Origin: DASZHJ01 sp035541215
GTDB lineage: Bacteria > Pseudomonadota > Alphaproteobacteria > ATCC43930 > CGMCC-115725
Assembly (NCBI GenBank): GCA_035541215.1
Contig: DATKNV010000044.1
Location: 1-64,000, forward strand
Direction of reading: 5' to 3'
Length of the DNA: 64,000 bases
In this document: piece by piece, positions 25,120 to 34,744 of the stretch
Layout: every line of letters starts with the position of its first letter
Numbering within the stretch: the stretch's first letter is position 1
Translations under genes and position numbers: made by a program
Notes under the pieces: generated by a model
Seen by the model: the letters and a program-made list of their open reading frames with translations, nothing else
Told to the model about the DNA's origin: nothing
Databases searched by the model: none

Positions 25120-26388
25120 ATGCCCCGCGCGGACGCGATATCTACCGGCGACTTCTGCGCCGCAACGACGAGGGAAGCGCGGAGAGCGCTCGCGGAGTCG
25201 CAGCTTCGCGCGCTGGGGGAGCGGGAGGATGTCGTGCGCGCCTTCGTCTGCACCGACACTGAGAGCGCGCGGCAGCGGATCGCGGAGCCTCCGGCAGGGC
25301 CGCTGGGCGGCGCCCTCATCGGCGTCAAGGACATCATCTCGACTGCGGAGTTTCCGACGCTCTACGGCTCGAGCGATCCGCAAGCGCTGGGGCCGCGCAC
25401 CGACGCCTGGTGCGTTGCAGAAGCACGGCGGCGCGGCGGCATCGTGCTGGGCAAGACCATCTGCACGGAATTCGCGTTTCCGATCCCCGGTCCGACGGCG
25501 AATCCGCACGATCCCCGGCGCACCCCCGGCGGCTCCTCCAGCGGCTCCGCGGCAGCGGTCGCGGCCGGCTTTGTCTCCTTCGCGCTCGGCACGCAGACCG
25601 CGGGGTCGACGATCCGCCCGGCTTCCTATTGCGGCGTCACCGGCCTCAAGCCGAGCTACGGGCTTCTGCACATGGAGGGCGTGCAGGCGATCTCTACGAC
25701 CCTCGATCACCTCGGCATTTTCGCGCGCTCGCCTCGCGACGCCTGGTATTTCACGAGCGCGCTAGTCGGAAGCAATGCCGAGATCGTGGCGGCGCGCCGG
25801 CCGCGGCGGATCCTGTTTCTACGCCTGCCCGACGCGATACCGCAGACCGATGGCTACCCCGAGCGGATCGCGGTGCTCGCCGCATCGCTCGAGAGCGCCG
25901 GTGTCGCCATCGAGACGCGGGACTTGCCGTTTCCGCTCGAGGACTTTCGGGGGCTGCAGCAGGAGCTCTGCTATTGGGAGGCCGCACGCATTCTGCTGGG
26001 CGCGGGCGCGCCGCGCGTGGTGCCGGAGCTTCGCGCCCTGCTCGGCCCCTATCTCGACGTCAACGTCGCGCGCTATGCCGAGGCCCGGCGACGGCGCCAG
26101 GCCTATCAGGCTCAATTCGAGAATCTCGCCGCCGATTGCGACGCGATCGCGCTGCCGGCGGCGACGGGCAGCGCGCCGGCGTCGCTCATGGACACCGGCG
26201 ATGCCGCCATGAGCCGATTCTGGACCGCGCTCCAGGTGCCCGCGGTCTCCGTGCCGCTGTGGCGCTCGACGGAGGGGATGCCGCTCGGCCTGCAATTGCT
26301 GGCGCCGCTCGGAGCGGACCGCCCGCTCCTCGAGGTCGCGCAGTGGCTCCACGAGCGCCGCGAGGCGGTCGTGGGCGGGCGCGGTTAG
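25120..26388 (+). CDS. Amidase-signature hydrolase
   Basis: A 422-residue amidase-signature enzyme that would hydrolyse an amide to acid plus ammonia or amine. The Ser-cisSer-Lys triad is visible: K70 in GALIGVKDIIS, S139 in TPGGSSSGSAAAVA and S163 in GTQTAGSTIRP. Length is near the lower end for the family. The ATG at 25120 gives a short N-terminal helix before the catalytic Lys. As the last gene of the plus-strand run, it may process the product of the molybdenum hydroxylase/AtuA steps, though the order is inference. Confidence 0.9.
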   Translation: MPRADAISTGDFCAATTREARRALAESQLRALGEREDVVRAFVCTDTESARQRIAEPPAGPLGGALIGVKDIISTAEFPTLYGSSDPQALGPRTDAWCVAEARRRGGIVLGKTICTEFAFPIPGPTANPHDPRRTPGGSSSGSAAAVAAGFVSFALGTQTAGSTIRPASYCGVTGLKPSYGLLHMEGVQAISTTLDHLGIFARSPRDAWYFTSALVGSNAEIVAARRPRRILFLRLPDAIPQTDGYPERIAVLAASLESAGVAIETRDLPFPLEDFRGLQQELCYWEAARILLGAGAPRVVPELRALLGPYLDVNVARYAEARRRRQAYQAQFENLAADCDAIALPAATGSAPASLMDTGDAAMSRFWTALQVPAVSVPLWRSTEGMPLGLQLLAPLGADRPLLEVAQWLHERREAVVGGRG

Positions 26389-26414
26389 GCCAAACTACGC
26401 GGCGGCCGGCCGCT

Positions 26415-27836
26415 CTAACCCCGCGCCCCCGAGGCAATCACCGCGCGCTTCAGAAGCCCGCGCTCGATCTTGCCGCCGGCATTGCGCGGAATCTCCGGCA
26501 GCTTGATCACGTAGATCTTGCCGAGCTGGAGTCCGCGGAAGGCCCGGTTGAGCCGCGCCGCGAGCTCGCGGTCGTCTATCCTGACGCCCGCGAAGGCCAC
26601 GTGAATCTCCTCGATCCCGTCGGCGTTGGGCAGCGAGCAGACACCGGCATCGGCGGCCTCGACCGCGGCAAGCGCCGCCACCTCCAGCGTCTCCGGCATG
26701 ATCTTGTTCCAGCCGATGTTGAGGAGGTCGTCGCCCCTGCCGACCACCTGCAAGCGCCGCGGCCCCCGGAGGATGCCCATGTCGCCCGCGTAGAACCAGC
26801 CGTTCCGGAACATGCGCCGCGTCGCCTCGGGATCGCCGAGATATCCCGCGGGCATGCAGTCCGTCCTGACCCTGATCCAGCCGAGCTCGCCTAGCGGCAG
26901 GATCCGGTCCAGGTCGTCGACGATCTCGACCTCGACGCCCGGCCACACCGTGCCTGCCTCCGGACCCCGCGCGGCGCTCACGAACCCGATCTCGTTCGAT
27001 CCGTACATGTCCGAGACCTCGGTCGCGAGAAATGCGAGCGCCCTTCGGCGCAGCTCCGCCGAGACGCCCGCGCCGAAGCAGAAGACCGCGAGCTCCGAGG
27101 GCTTCACGAAGCCCGCCGGAAGATTGTCGAGCGTCCGCATCAGCAGGATCGGGGGCAGCGTCGTGTGCGTGATCGCCCGTGCCCTTATCGCCTCGTCCGC
27201 GCGCACGCGGTTCTCGATCACGACTGTGCCGCCCATCCAGACGCACGCCGTCGGCGCACCGACGGTGAAGGGAATGGCGAGGAGGTAGCGCGAGTGGCGC
27301 GTGAAGCCGTTGTACCAGAGGGATTGCGCGATCGAGCGCTCGTGCATCCGCCGCGAATAGAGGAGGCGCTTGAGCACGCCGGTGGTGCCGGAGGTGTGGA
27401 GCATGCGCAGCGGGTCCTCCGGCCGTTTGGGCAGCACGGGAACCTCGTCGTCGCCGGCGCGCGCGAGGATTGCCTCCATCCACTCCGGCGCGATCGCGTG
27501 AAAGCGCCGTCCCTCTCCCGCGAGCTCGTCATTGTCGGAGAGGACGAGATCGAAATCCGCAAGCGCCGAGCCGAAGCGCTGGCTCTCGCGGCCTGCGAAG
27601 GTCGTGGAGACCAGGCAGAGCTCCTCGCAGGCGAGCCGAAGCAGCCAATCGTGATAGACGTTGCGGCAATCGATAGCGACCTTCGCGGCACGCGGCAGGC
27701 CGAACTCGCGCAAGGCTCGCATCACCCCGCGGATGTCGCGCACGAATTCCGCATAGGTGACGTCGCGGCCGTTGTCGACCACCGCGATCGCCTCGGGCCG
27801 CTCGGCCGCGTGAAACCGTACGTAATCCGCCGTCAC
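26415..27836 (-). CDS. Adenylate-forming ligase (fourth in window), atypical P-loop
   Basis: A 473-residue ANL-superfamily protein, only distantly related to the three at 1522-7346. The P-loop begins canonically (TSGTTG, 148-153) but continues VLKR instead of xPKG. Other motifs are A5 VSDMYGSNEIGF, FYAGDMG with the adenylate Asp, hinge GRGDDLL and the A10 lysine in NAGGKIERG. The start is GTG at 27836 without a strong ribosome-binding site. It is convergent with the amidase (26 bp) and may activate a carboxylate released there, or belong to the minus-strand HyuAB/FAD/SDR group upstream. Confidence 0.82.
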   Translation of the reverse strand: MTADYVRFHAAERPEAIAVVDNGRDVTYAEFVRDIRGVMRALREFGLPRAAKVAIDCRNVYHDWLLRLACEELCLVSTTFAGRESQRFGSALADFDLVLSDNDELAGEGRRFHAIAPEWMEAILARAGDDEVPVLPKRPEDPLRMLHTSGTTGVLKRLLYSRRMHERSIAQSLWYNGFTRHSRYLLAIPFTVGAPTACVWMGGTVVIENRVRADEAIRARAITHTTLPPILLMRTLDNLPAGFVKPSELAVFCFGAGVSAELRRRALAFLATEVSDMYGSNEIGFVSAARGPEAGTVWPGVEVEIVDDLDRILPLGELGWIRVRTDCMPAGYLGDPEATRRMFRNGWFYAGDMGILRGPRRLQVVGRGDDLLNIGWNKIMPETLEVAALAAVEAADAGVCSLPNADGIEEIHVAFAGVRIDDRELAARLNRAFRGLQLGKIYVIKLPEIPRNAGGKIERGLLKRAVIASGARG

Positions 27837-28370
27837 GCCGGCACCGGCGGGAAGGAGGAGAGGACTGGCGGAGGGGACAGTCTCATGAAAAGCCGTCTCG
27901 GGCCGAACTCCCTGCTAACAAGGAAATCTACAGCGTATCTGCCGTGCAAACGTCGCGACTTACGTGTCCGCACTATTCCAGAATCTCAAAGTCCTGGCTA
28001 TTTGTGGAGGGTCCCGGCATATCCTGTGCAATTTCGCGCACGGAATTGTCAGAGCACGATCGGGAATATCGCATCAGACGAAACGGCGTCCGCTTCCGCC
28101 ATGAGCGGGCCCGTCGTCGCGTCGGGAGGGCGGGTCCAACGCCCGCGGCGCTGCCTCCCTCGAGCACAGCACCCGCTCGTCGATGAGCGTTCCGGAATGG
28201 ATTGCGAGAGAGACGCCGGCGCCGCATTTGCCCATCGTTCGGTGAACGCTGTTTGCCCCTCCTCCGATATAAGCCATCGCGTCCAGGTATAGATGACGAA
28301 GCAGCCCCGCGAATGTGCGATCCGGGCCTCCATCAAGTGCGGAGAGGTCGCGATCGCATGCACGGCTCGC
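27837..28370. other. 534-bp intergenic gap without recognised gene
   Basis: This gap separates the SDR gene from the fourth ligase, both on the minus strand. Short open frames on both strands (for example 28049-28363 minus, 104 codons) show no family features and no good ribosome-binding sites. It contains the promoter region of the ligase. I see no tRNA, repeat or clear terminator. Confidence 0.5.
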
Positions 28371-29135
28371 TCAGCTCGAGAGACCGGTCTCGGCAGGCGT
28401 ATAGGGTCGGATATTCGTGGGATAGATGAGCATTTCCGGGATCGACGTGCGTTTCGGCAGAAGTGCGACGAAGCGCATTGTCTCCGCCAAGTCTTCGGGT
28501 TGGATGAATTGCGCGAGCACCTCGGGCGGATACTTGATCTTGCGCCGCGCCATGATCGGAGTGTTGACGTCGTCCGGACAAAGGCAGCAGGCGCGAATTC
28601 CGAACTTCCACGCCTCCTGCGTCAAGGACAGGCTCATCCCGAGCATGCCGAATTTGGAGGCGGAATAGGCGATTCCGGCGACGCCGCTCACGCGCTTGGC
28701 CGCGGTCGAAGCGACGTTGATGATGAGCCCGTCACCCTGAGCCCGCATCGTCGGCATGACCGCTTGCACCATGTTGAACGCGCCCGTGAGGTTCACCGCG
28801 AGGATGTAATCCCAGTCGTCGGTCGTGATCTCGTCGAGACGGCGATTGAGGACGTTGAGACCGGCATTGTTGACGAGAATATCGACCCGCGAGAACCGGG
28901 CGAGCAGCCTCCCGCCCGCCTCCTTGACCTTCGTGCGGTCCGCCACATCCAGCGCTTCCACGGCGCCGGTGCCGCCCTGCGCTTTGATCTCCGCCGCCGC
29001 CTCTTCGAGCTTGTCGCGTCGCCGACCGATCAGCGCGACTGCGGCGCCTTCCCGTGCAAACATGAGGGCGGCCGCCCGGCCGATGCCCGTGCCCGCTCCG
29101 GTCACCCAGACGACTTTGCCTGCAAATACCGTCAT
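28371..29135 (-). CDS. Short-chain dehydrogenase/reductase (SDR)
   Basis: A 254-residue classical SDR, an NAD(P)-dependent alcohol/ketone oxidoreductase. The cofactor motif TGAGTGIG is at 11-18, NNAG follows, and the catalytic Ser and YSASK (Ser-Tyr-Lys) are in NVASTAAKRVSGVAGIAYSA. The start at 29135 has AGGAG just upstream; a longer frame to 29327 adds a non-homologous leader. An Arg in the GRRRDK loop after beta-2 hints at NADPH preference. It lies 79 bp after the FAD oxidoreductase. Confidence 0.9.
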   Translation of the reverse strand: MTVFAGKVVWVTGAGTGIGRAAALMFAREGAAVALIGRRRDKLEEAAAEIKAQGGTGAVEALDVADRTKVKEAGGRLLARFSRVDILVNNAGLNVLNRRLDEITTDDWDYILAVNLTGAFNMVQAVMPTMRAQGDGLIINVASTAAKRVSGVAGIAYSASKFGMLGMSLSLTQEAWKFGIRACCLCPDDVNTPIMARRKIKYPPEVLAQFIQPEDLAETMRFVALLPKRTSIPEMLIYPTNIRPYTPAETGLSS

Positions 29136-29214
29136 CTTCTTCTCCTCTTCCGACGTCGATAGAGCCTCTTCGCTTCGAGACGCGTGCGGTCCGCCTTCGA
29201 GACCGGGACGCGCC

Positions 29215-30888
29215 TCATTGGCTTTCGCGCACCAGACCGTGACCGCAAATGTATCCCCAAGTGAGGCACGGGCCGATCGAGGTGCCGGCGCCCACCGCGC
29301 GGGTTCCGAATGGATTGGCCATCGCATTTCCGGCGCAGTAGAGGCCGGGGATTATGCTGCCGTCCGGCCGCAGCACTTGCCCGCGCTCGTTCGTGCGCGC
29401 GCCGCCCTTGGTGCCGAGTATGGCGAGATTGAACGAGACCGCAACGAAGGGCGGGCGCTCGATGCCGCCGAGCGTCCGGTTCTTGCCGTTCGCTTCGGAT
29501 CGGGATTTATAGCGCTCCCAGATGCTCTCGCCGCGGTCGAAGTCTTCGTCCGCACCCGCGCGCGCAAAGCCGTTGAAGCGCTCGACGGTCCGCTCCAACG
29601 CGGCCGGCGGAAGCCCGATCAGCCCGGCAAGGGCGGCGATCGTCGCGGCCGAGCGCACCCATCCCTTCTCGCGGTGCGCCAGCCAACGAAACATCAATGG
29701 GCGCCTCAAGAACCGCGCGTCCCCAACGACCCAGCAGGGCAGGTGGATCGGTCGGCCCGAGGCGGGGTCGCGACGATCCAGTGCCTCGCCGATGTTGTAA
29801 TCGTACTCGCTGACGAAGCGTTGCGCCGTCCGATCCACCACGATCGCGTGAGGGTGCGCCTGGAAGATTGCAGGCAGGCCGCCCATTCCATTTTCGTACC
29901 CGATCGGCAGCAGCGGATAGAGGTTGGCTTGATCCATCCGCTCAAGCGATGCACCCACGCGCGATGCCATTTTTTGACCGTCGCCCGTGTTGGTGGCTGG
30001 CGTCCCGATGCGATCGACATGGCCGCCAAAATGGGCCTCGCGCAGCTCGGAATCCCATTCGAATCCTCCCGTCGCGAGCAGGACCCCACGCCTTGCCTTG
30101 AAGCGGCATCGCCGCCCCTCCTGCTCGGCCTCGACGCCCACGACCCGCCCGGTTGCGGCATCGGACAGTAGATTTTGCACTCGAGTTCCGAGCTCGACAC
30201 GGCACCCGCGGTCGAGACAGCCTCGCAAGAGGCCGGTGATCAGCGCACTGCCTTGCCCCCTGCTGTCCGTGACGAGGCGCGCGAAGAGGCGGGGACCGAA
30301 GCGGACCAGCGTCGCCAGCGGGTGCGCGTACGGGTCGCGCCGCAATTCCTGATAGGTGAAGAGGTGCGGGATCGCGGGGCGGCGGATCTTGGGCGCGTAG
30401 CTCCCGACAAGGCGCCGGCTCAGCGGCAGCGGCGACAGCATGCGCCCTCGGACCTTGCCACCCGGCTTCTCCGCCTGCGGGTCAGGCTCCTCCACCAATC
30501 CGAAACGAAGCGGCGTGTGCCTCTCCAGGAATTCGAGCGTCTCCGGCGCCTTCTCCACGAACGCGGTCCAGAGACGATTCTCGCTCGCGCGCCAATCCTC
30601 GGGAAGGGCGGCGCGAATATATCCGAGCGCCTCCGCGCTGCTGTCGTCGATCCCCGCGGCCCGTGCGTGATGATTCGCGGGAATCCACGTGCCTGCGCCG
30701 GATATGGCGCTGCTGCCGCCGATGCTCCCGCTTTTCTCGAGGACCAGTACCGAGGCGGCATTCACGGAAGCGAAGAGCGCCGCACTCAGGCCCGCGGCGC
30801 CCGAGCCGATGACGATGACATCGATCGAAGGCGCGCAATCCGCGGGCTCCTCGGAATTCGGCCGTGTCGGCGACTGGGCACGATCCAC
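29215..30888 (-). CDS. FAD-dependent oxidoreductase, fumarate reductase/ketosteroid dehydrogenase type
   Basis: A 557-residue flavoprotein of the FAD_binding_2 family. The dinucleotide-binding motif is VIVIGSGAAGLSAA (24-37), followed by the LVLEKSGSIGGSSAISG flavin loop. The C-terminal PGLYCAGNAMANPFG and YPGxG-like GAGTSIGPCLTWGY complete the FAD site. Relatives include 3-ketosteroid delta-1-dehydrogenases and tricarballylate dehydrogenase. The start is GTG at 30888. It lies 76 bp downstream of HyuB, so the substrate is probably derived from the ring-opened compound or feeds it. Confidence 0.88.
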   Translation of the reverse strand: MDRAQSPTRPNSEEPADCAPSIDVIVIGSGAAGLSAALFASVNAASVLVLEKSGSIGGSSAISGAGTWIPANHHARAAGIDDSSAEALGYIRAALPEDWRASENRLWTAFVEKAPETLEFLERHTPLRFGLVEEPDPQAEKPGGKVRGRMLSPLPLSRRLVGSYAPKIRRPAIPHLFTYQELRRDPYAHPLATLVRFGPRLFARLVTDSRGQGSALITGLLRGCLDRGCRVELGTRVQNLLSDAATGRVVGVEAEQEGRRCRFKARRGVLLATGGFEWDSELREAHFGGHVDRIGTPATNTGDGQKMASRVGASLERMDQANLYPLLPIGYENGMGGLPAIFQAHPHAIVVDRTAQRFVSEYDYNIGEALDRRDPASGRPIHLPCWVVGDARFLRRPLMFRWLAHREKGWVRSAATIAALAGLIGLPPAALERTVERFNGFARAGADEDFDRGESIWERYKSRSEANGKNRTLGGIERPPFVAVSFNLAILGTKGGARTNERGQVLRPDGSIIPGLYCAGNAMANPFGTRAVGAGTSIGPCLTWGYICGHGLVRESQ

Positions 30889-30964
30889 TGCAACTGACCT
30901 CCGTTCTCCGGCGCGCGACCGCTCGCCGAGCGAGATCGATCCTTCTTCGCTCGGACGAAGCCTC

Positions 30965-32656
30965 TCAATCCGAGCCCGCGCCCCCGCGGTAGAGACGTTC
31001 CGCCATCTCCGGGCTCAGCTTTCCGTCGCGCACGTCCGCCTCGACCCGCGCTGCTGGGCGCTTGCGGGCATCGCCGTACCCTCCGCCGCCCGCCGTCTCC
31101 ACGACGACGCGATCGCCCTTGCGCAGGGTCGTGACGATTTTCGAAGGAATTTCCTCGAGGCGCCCGTCGGCGCGGCGGATGACGGAGCGAGCCTTTGCCC
31201 CTTCCCCTCCGCCCGCTAACCCGGGGGCGGCACTGAAATGCCGCTCGCCCCGGTGCGAGAACGACACCTCGTCCGCGAGTATCTCGTATTCCCGCACCGT
31301 GCCGAGTCCGCCCCTGAATTTTCCAGCACCGCCGGAATCCCTTCTGAGCGCGACGCGATGGATGCGGATCGGAGCTTCCATCTCCATTGCTTCGGCCGGG
31401 AGGTTCATGCAATTGGTGGCGTCGGTCTCCACGACGTCGACGCCGTCGCAATCCTTGCCGGCGCCGCTCCCGCCGGCGATCAGCTCGCCCACCACGTAGC
31501 GCGCGCCGTCCCGACGCTTGCCGCCGAAGGCCAGGACCAAGAGCTCGCCCGCGGAGGAAGCCGGAACCTTGTCCGGCAGCACGGGCGCGAGCGCACCGAT
31601 CATGCAGGTCGTGATGCGCTTGATCGTGGAAGTGCGCGCGTTCACCGGCGCCGGCTCCTCGGGATTGACGATCGTCCCTTTGGGAAGACGCAGCTCCACC
31701 GGCCGGAAGCATCCGCCATTGGTGGGAATGCGCGGATCGGTCAGGGCGCGAACGGCGAAGCACGCCGCCGCGAGCGAGCCCGACGGCACGCAATTGAGCG
31801 GGCCGCGGACCTGCGGGCTCGTGCCCTCGAAATCAAAGGTAATGGTGCCGTCCTTCACGATCGCGGCGACCTCGATCCGGATCGGCTTGTCGAGATCGAT
31901 GCCGTCATTGTCGAGATAGTCGACGCAGCGGTAGACCCCGTCCGGGATCGCCCGGATCGCCTTGCGCGTCATCGTCTCCGAGCGCAGCAGCAGCTCGTCG
32001 AAAATGGCCGCGAGCTGATTGTGCCCATAGCGCTCGGCGACCTCCCCGAGACGCCGCGCAGCCACAGTGCAAGCTGCCACCTGTGCGTTTAGGTCGCCCA
32101 TGACCGTATCCGGAATGCGGACGTTCTGCCGGAGTAGTTGGACCAGGGTCTCGTTGAAAACGCCGCGGTCGCGAAGCTTGAGCGGCGGAATCCGGAGACC
32201 TTCCTGATAGATCTCGGTGGCGTTCGTCGGCACCGATCCCGCCGACATGCCGCCGACATCCTGGTGATGCGTCATGGCGCCGCTGAGCGCGATCACCTTG
32301 CCGCGATGAAACACAGGCATGATCACCGCGATGTCCGGCAGATGCGTGCCGCCGGCATAGGGATCGTTCAGCGTGAAAGTGTCGCCCTCTTCCATGGCGT
32401 CGATCGGGAACCTCTTCAGCACTTCCGCAACGGCGGGGATCAGCGTCGCCAAGTGGATCGGGATGGAGCAGGACTGGGCCAGAGTGGTGCCGTCGGGCGT
32501 GAAGATGCTGGCGGAGGCGTCCAGTCCCTCTTTCACGATGGGAGAGAACGAGCTGCGCAGGAGCGTCGACTGCATCTCGTTGGCGATACCCTCGAGCTTG
32601 TGCCGGACGACCTCGACGGTGATGGGATCGAGTGCGGGGTCAGCTTCGTGCGTCAT
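30965..32656 (-). CDS. Hydantoinase B/oxoprolinase-family subunit (copy 1)
   Basis: A 563-residue HyuB-type subunit. It starts with DPITVEVVRHKLEGIANEMQ and contains NDPYAGGTHLPDIAVI, MTHHQDVGGMSAGS and a C-terminal VETAGGGGYGDA. HyuB partners with HyuA for ATP-dependent opening of cyclic amides (hydantoins, 5-oxoproline) or, in relatives, carboxylation of ketones. The ATG at 32656 is preceded by GGGAGG. It is 12 bp from HyuA. Confidence 0.92.
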   Translation of the reverse strand: MTHEADPALDPITVEVVRHKLEGIANEMQSTLLRSSFSPIVKEGLDASASIFTPDGTTLAQSCSIPIHLATLIPAVAEVLKRFPIDAMEEGDTFTLNDPYAGGTHLPDIAVIMPVFHRGKVIALSGAMTHHQDVGGMSAGSVPTNATEIYQEGLRIPPLKLRDRGVFNETLVQLLRQNVRIPDTVMGDLNAQVAACTVAARRLGEVAERYGHNQLAAIFDELLLRSETMTRKAIRAIPDGVYRCVDYLDNDGIDLDKPIRIEVAAIVKDGTITFDFEGTSPQVRGPLNCVPSGSLAAACFAVRALTDPRIPTNGGCFRPVELRLPKGTIVNPEEPAPVNARTSTIKRITTCMIGALAPVLPDKVPASSAGELLVLAFGGKRRDGARYVVGELIAGGSGAGKDCDGVDVVETDATNCMNLPAEAMEMEAPIRIHRVALRRDSGGAGKFRGGLGTVREYEILADEVSFSHRGERHFSAAPGLAGGGEGAKARSVIRRADGRLEEIPSKIVTTLRKGDRVVVETAGGGGYGDARKRPAARVEADVRDGKLSPEMAERLYRGGAGSD

Positions 32657-32668
32657 TCATGCCCTCCC

Positions 32669-34744
32669 TCAATTCGATCGAAGAAGAAGCGTTCCATTCT
32701 CCGCGACGCGGCCGCTCCAACCGGGCTCGATCAGCACGGTGGTATCGGCTTGCTCGACGATCGCGGGGCCGGCGATCCCGGCGCCCGGCGCAAGTCCGCC
32801 GCGATCGTAGATTTCGGCCTCGACGGCGGCGCCGGTATCGCCGACGAGAATTCGCCGCCGGCCTTTCTTTCCCTGGCCTCCTCCGCTCGCATAGGGAGCG
32901 GGACGCCAATTCGCCGTGGCGCTGCGATGGATCGATCGCAGATTGACGAGGCGCGCGGGCGCATCGGTGCTGTGACCATAGACGCGGTCATGTAGGCGCT
33001 GGAATTCCCGATAGAGCTCCGGGAGGGGCGCGGCCGAAGTCGGGGAAAGCGGCACCTCCAGATGATAGGACTGGCCGATGTAGCAGACATCGGCCATGTA
33101 GAGAACCTGGCGCTGCCGCTCCGCGACGCCTTCGCTTCGCATCAATGCGGCGCATTTACGATCGAGCTCGTCGAGCGATTCGCGCACATCGCTCCAGGCG
33201 AGGCCCTCCAGGGGCCGCGGAAAAGCCATGGAGACCTCGTGCTCGACGGGCGCATGCAGCAAGCCGGCGGCGGAGAGAACTCCGGGATTCAAAGGCACCG
33301 CGATCGCGGGAATTCCGAGCTCGCGGGCGATGGCGGTCGCGTGCAGCGGCCCGGCGCCGCCGAGCGGCACCAGCGTGTAGCCGCGGGGATCGATGCCGCG
33401 ACCGATGGAGACCAGGCGAATCGCCTCGGCCATCTGCGCGTTGACGACGCGGTGAATCCCGAGCGCGGCTTCCTCGACCGACCGGCGGAGCGGCATCGCG
33501 ATCGTCCGCTCGACCGCGTCTCTCGCCTTTTCCGGCCGCAGGGTGAGCGTTCCGTTCGCAAAATAAGCGGGATCGATATAGCCCAGCAAAACCGAGGCAT
33601 CGGTCACGGTGGCCTTGTCGCCGCCGCGATCGTAGCAGGCGGGACCGGGCTCCGAGCCCGCGGACTCCGGTCCGACGCGAAGCGATCCCGCCCCGTCGAT
33701 CCAAGCAATGCTGCCGCCGCCCGATCCGATCGCGGTCACGTCCACCATGGGCACGCGCACCGCATAGCCGCCGATCTCTCCCTCCGGCCGGATCAGCGGC
33801 TCGCCCCCGCTCACCAGGGCGATGTCGCAGCTCGTGCCGCCGATGTCGACGGTGATGAGGTCGCCTAGGCCGAGCGCTTTTCCGGCCTCCAAGCCGCCCA
33901 TCACGCCCGCCGCAGGCCCTGAAAGAAAGAGTCGCACCGGGCGCTGCTGGGCGATACGCGCGGAGGCGATGCCGCCGCGCGATTGCATGATCTGCAGCGG
34001 CGCCTCGACGCCCGCCTCGGCGAGGTCGCGCTCCATGCTCGCGAGGTATCGGCCCACGACGGGCTTGATGTAGGCATCGAATGCCGTGACGCAGGTCCGT
34101 TCGTATTCGCGGAACGCCGGATCGACCTCCGAGGACAGCGACACCATTACGTCGGGCGCGAGACGCTCGATGATCTCGCGCACGCGGATCTCGTGCGCGG
34201 GGTTGAGAAACGAGAAGAGCAGGCTCACGGCAATTGCGGAGACCTTCTCGGAGACCAGCTCCTGCACGGCCCGCAGGACCGACGCCTCGTCGAGAGGCGT
34301 GAGCACCTCGCCCGCGGGCCCGATTCGCTCGCGGACCTCCTTGCGCAACCCGCCAGGCACCAAAAAGCCGGCGGCCTCGGAACGGAGCACGAGATCGTAC
34401 ATGGCGTGGCGCATCTGCCGCCCGATCTCGAGGACGTCCTTGAAACCCTCGGTCGCGATCAGGCCGATCCGCGCACCCTTGGCCTCGATGACGGCGTTCG
34501 TCGCGACGGTCGTGCCGTGAACGAAGCGCGCGATCGCCGATGGAGCGACCGCCCAGTCCAGACGCATCCGCTCCAGCGCCATGCGCACGCCCAGACTGGG
34601 ATTGCCGCGCGTCGTCGGAATCTTCGTGAGCCGAGTCCCGCCGTCGCCGTCACGGCAGACGACGTCCGTGAAGGTTCCGCCGATGTCGATACCGATCTCG
34701 AATTGGGTTTCCACCGATGTCATCGCCACGCCGAAGCCGATCAT
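32669..34744 (-). CDS. Hydantoinase A/oxoprolinase-family subunit (copy 1)
   Basis: A 691-residue HyuA-type ATPase-fold subunit. FEIGIDIGGTFTDVVCRDG near 15-33 is the phosphate-binding strand, FVHGTTVATNAVIEAKGAR follows, and the second domain has GDLITVDIGGTSCDIALV. It couples ATP hydrolysis to amide hydrolysis with HyuB. Either ATG 34744 (GGAGG directly in front, spacing too short) or ATG 34723 could be used; the homologous part begins after both. It is divergent from the Liv importer, from which it is separated by 236 bp. Confidence 0.92.
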   Translation of the reverse strand: MIGFGVAMTSVETQFEIGIDIGGTFTDVVCRDGDGGTRLTKIPTTRGNPSLGVRMALERMRLDWAVAPSAIARFVHGTTVATNAVIEAKGARIGLIATEGFKDVLEIGRQMRHAMYDLVLRSEAAGFLVPGGLRKEVRERIGPAGEVLTPLDEASVLRAVQELVSEKVSAIAVSLLFSFLNPAHEIRVREIIERLAPDVMVSLSSEVDPAFREYERTCVTAFDAYIKPVVGRYLASMERDLAEAGVEAPLQIMQSRGGIASARIAQQRPVRLFLSGPAAGVMGGLEAGKALGLGDLITVDIGGTSCDIALVSGGEPLIRPEGEIGGYAVRVPMVDVTAIGSGGGSIAWIDGAGSLRVGPESAGSEPGPACYDRGGDKATVTDASVLLGYIDPAYFANGTLTLRPEKARDAVERTIAMPLRRSVEEAALGIHRVVNAQMAEAIRLVSIGRGIDPRGYTLVPLGGAGPLHATAIARELGIPAIAVPLNPGVLSAAGLLHAPVEHEVSMAFPRPLEGLAWSDVRESLDELDRKCAALMRSEGVAERQRQVLYMADVCYIGQSYHLEVPLSPTSAAPLPELYREFQRLHDRVYGHSTDAPARLVNLRSIHRSATANWRPAPYASGGGQGKKGRRRILVGDTGAAVEAEIYDRGGLAPGAGIAGPAIVEQADTTVLIEPGWSGRVAENGTLLLRSN

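Noticed and set aside
26402..26413. GCGGCCGGCCGC palindrome between amidase and ligase
   Set aside because: A loopless GC palindrome of this length is unremarkable at this base composition; no terminator features.
28049..28363. Possible 104-residue minus-strand gene in the 534-bp gap
   Set aside because: No recognisable family, no convincing ribosome-binding site, and a composition like other shadow frames.
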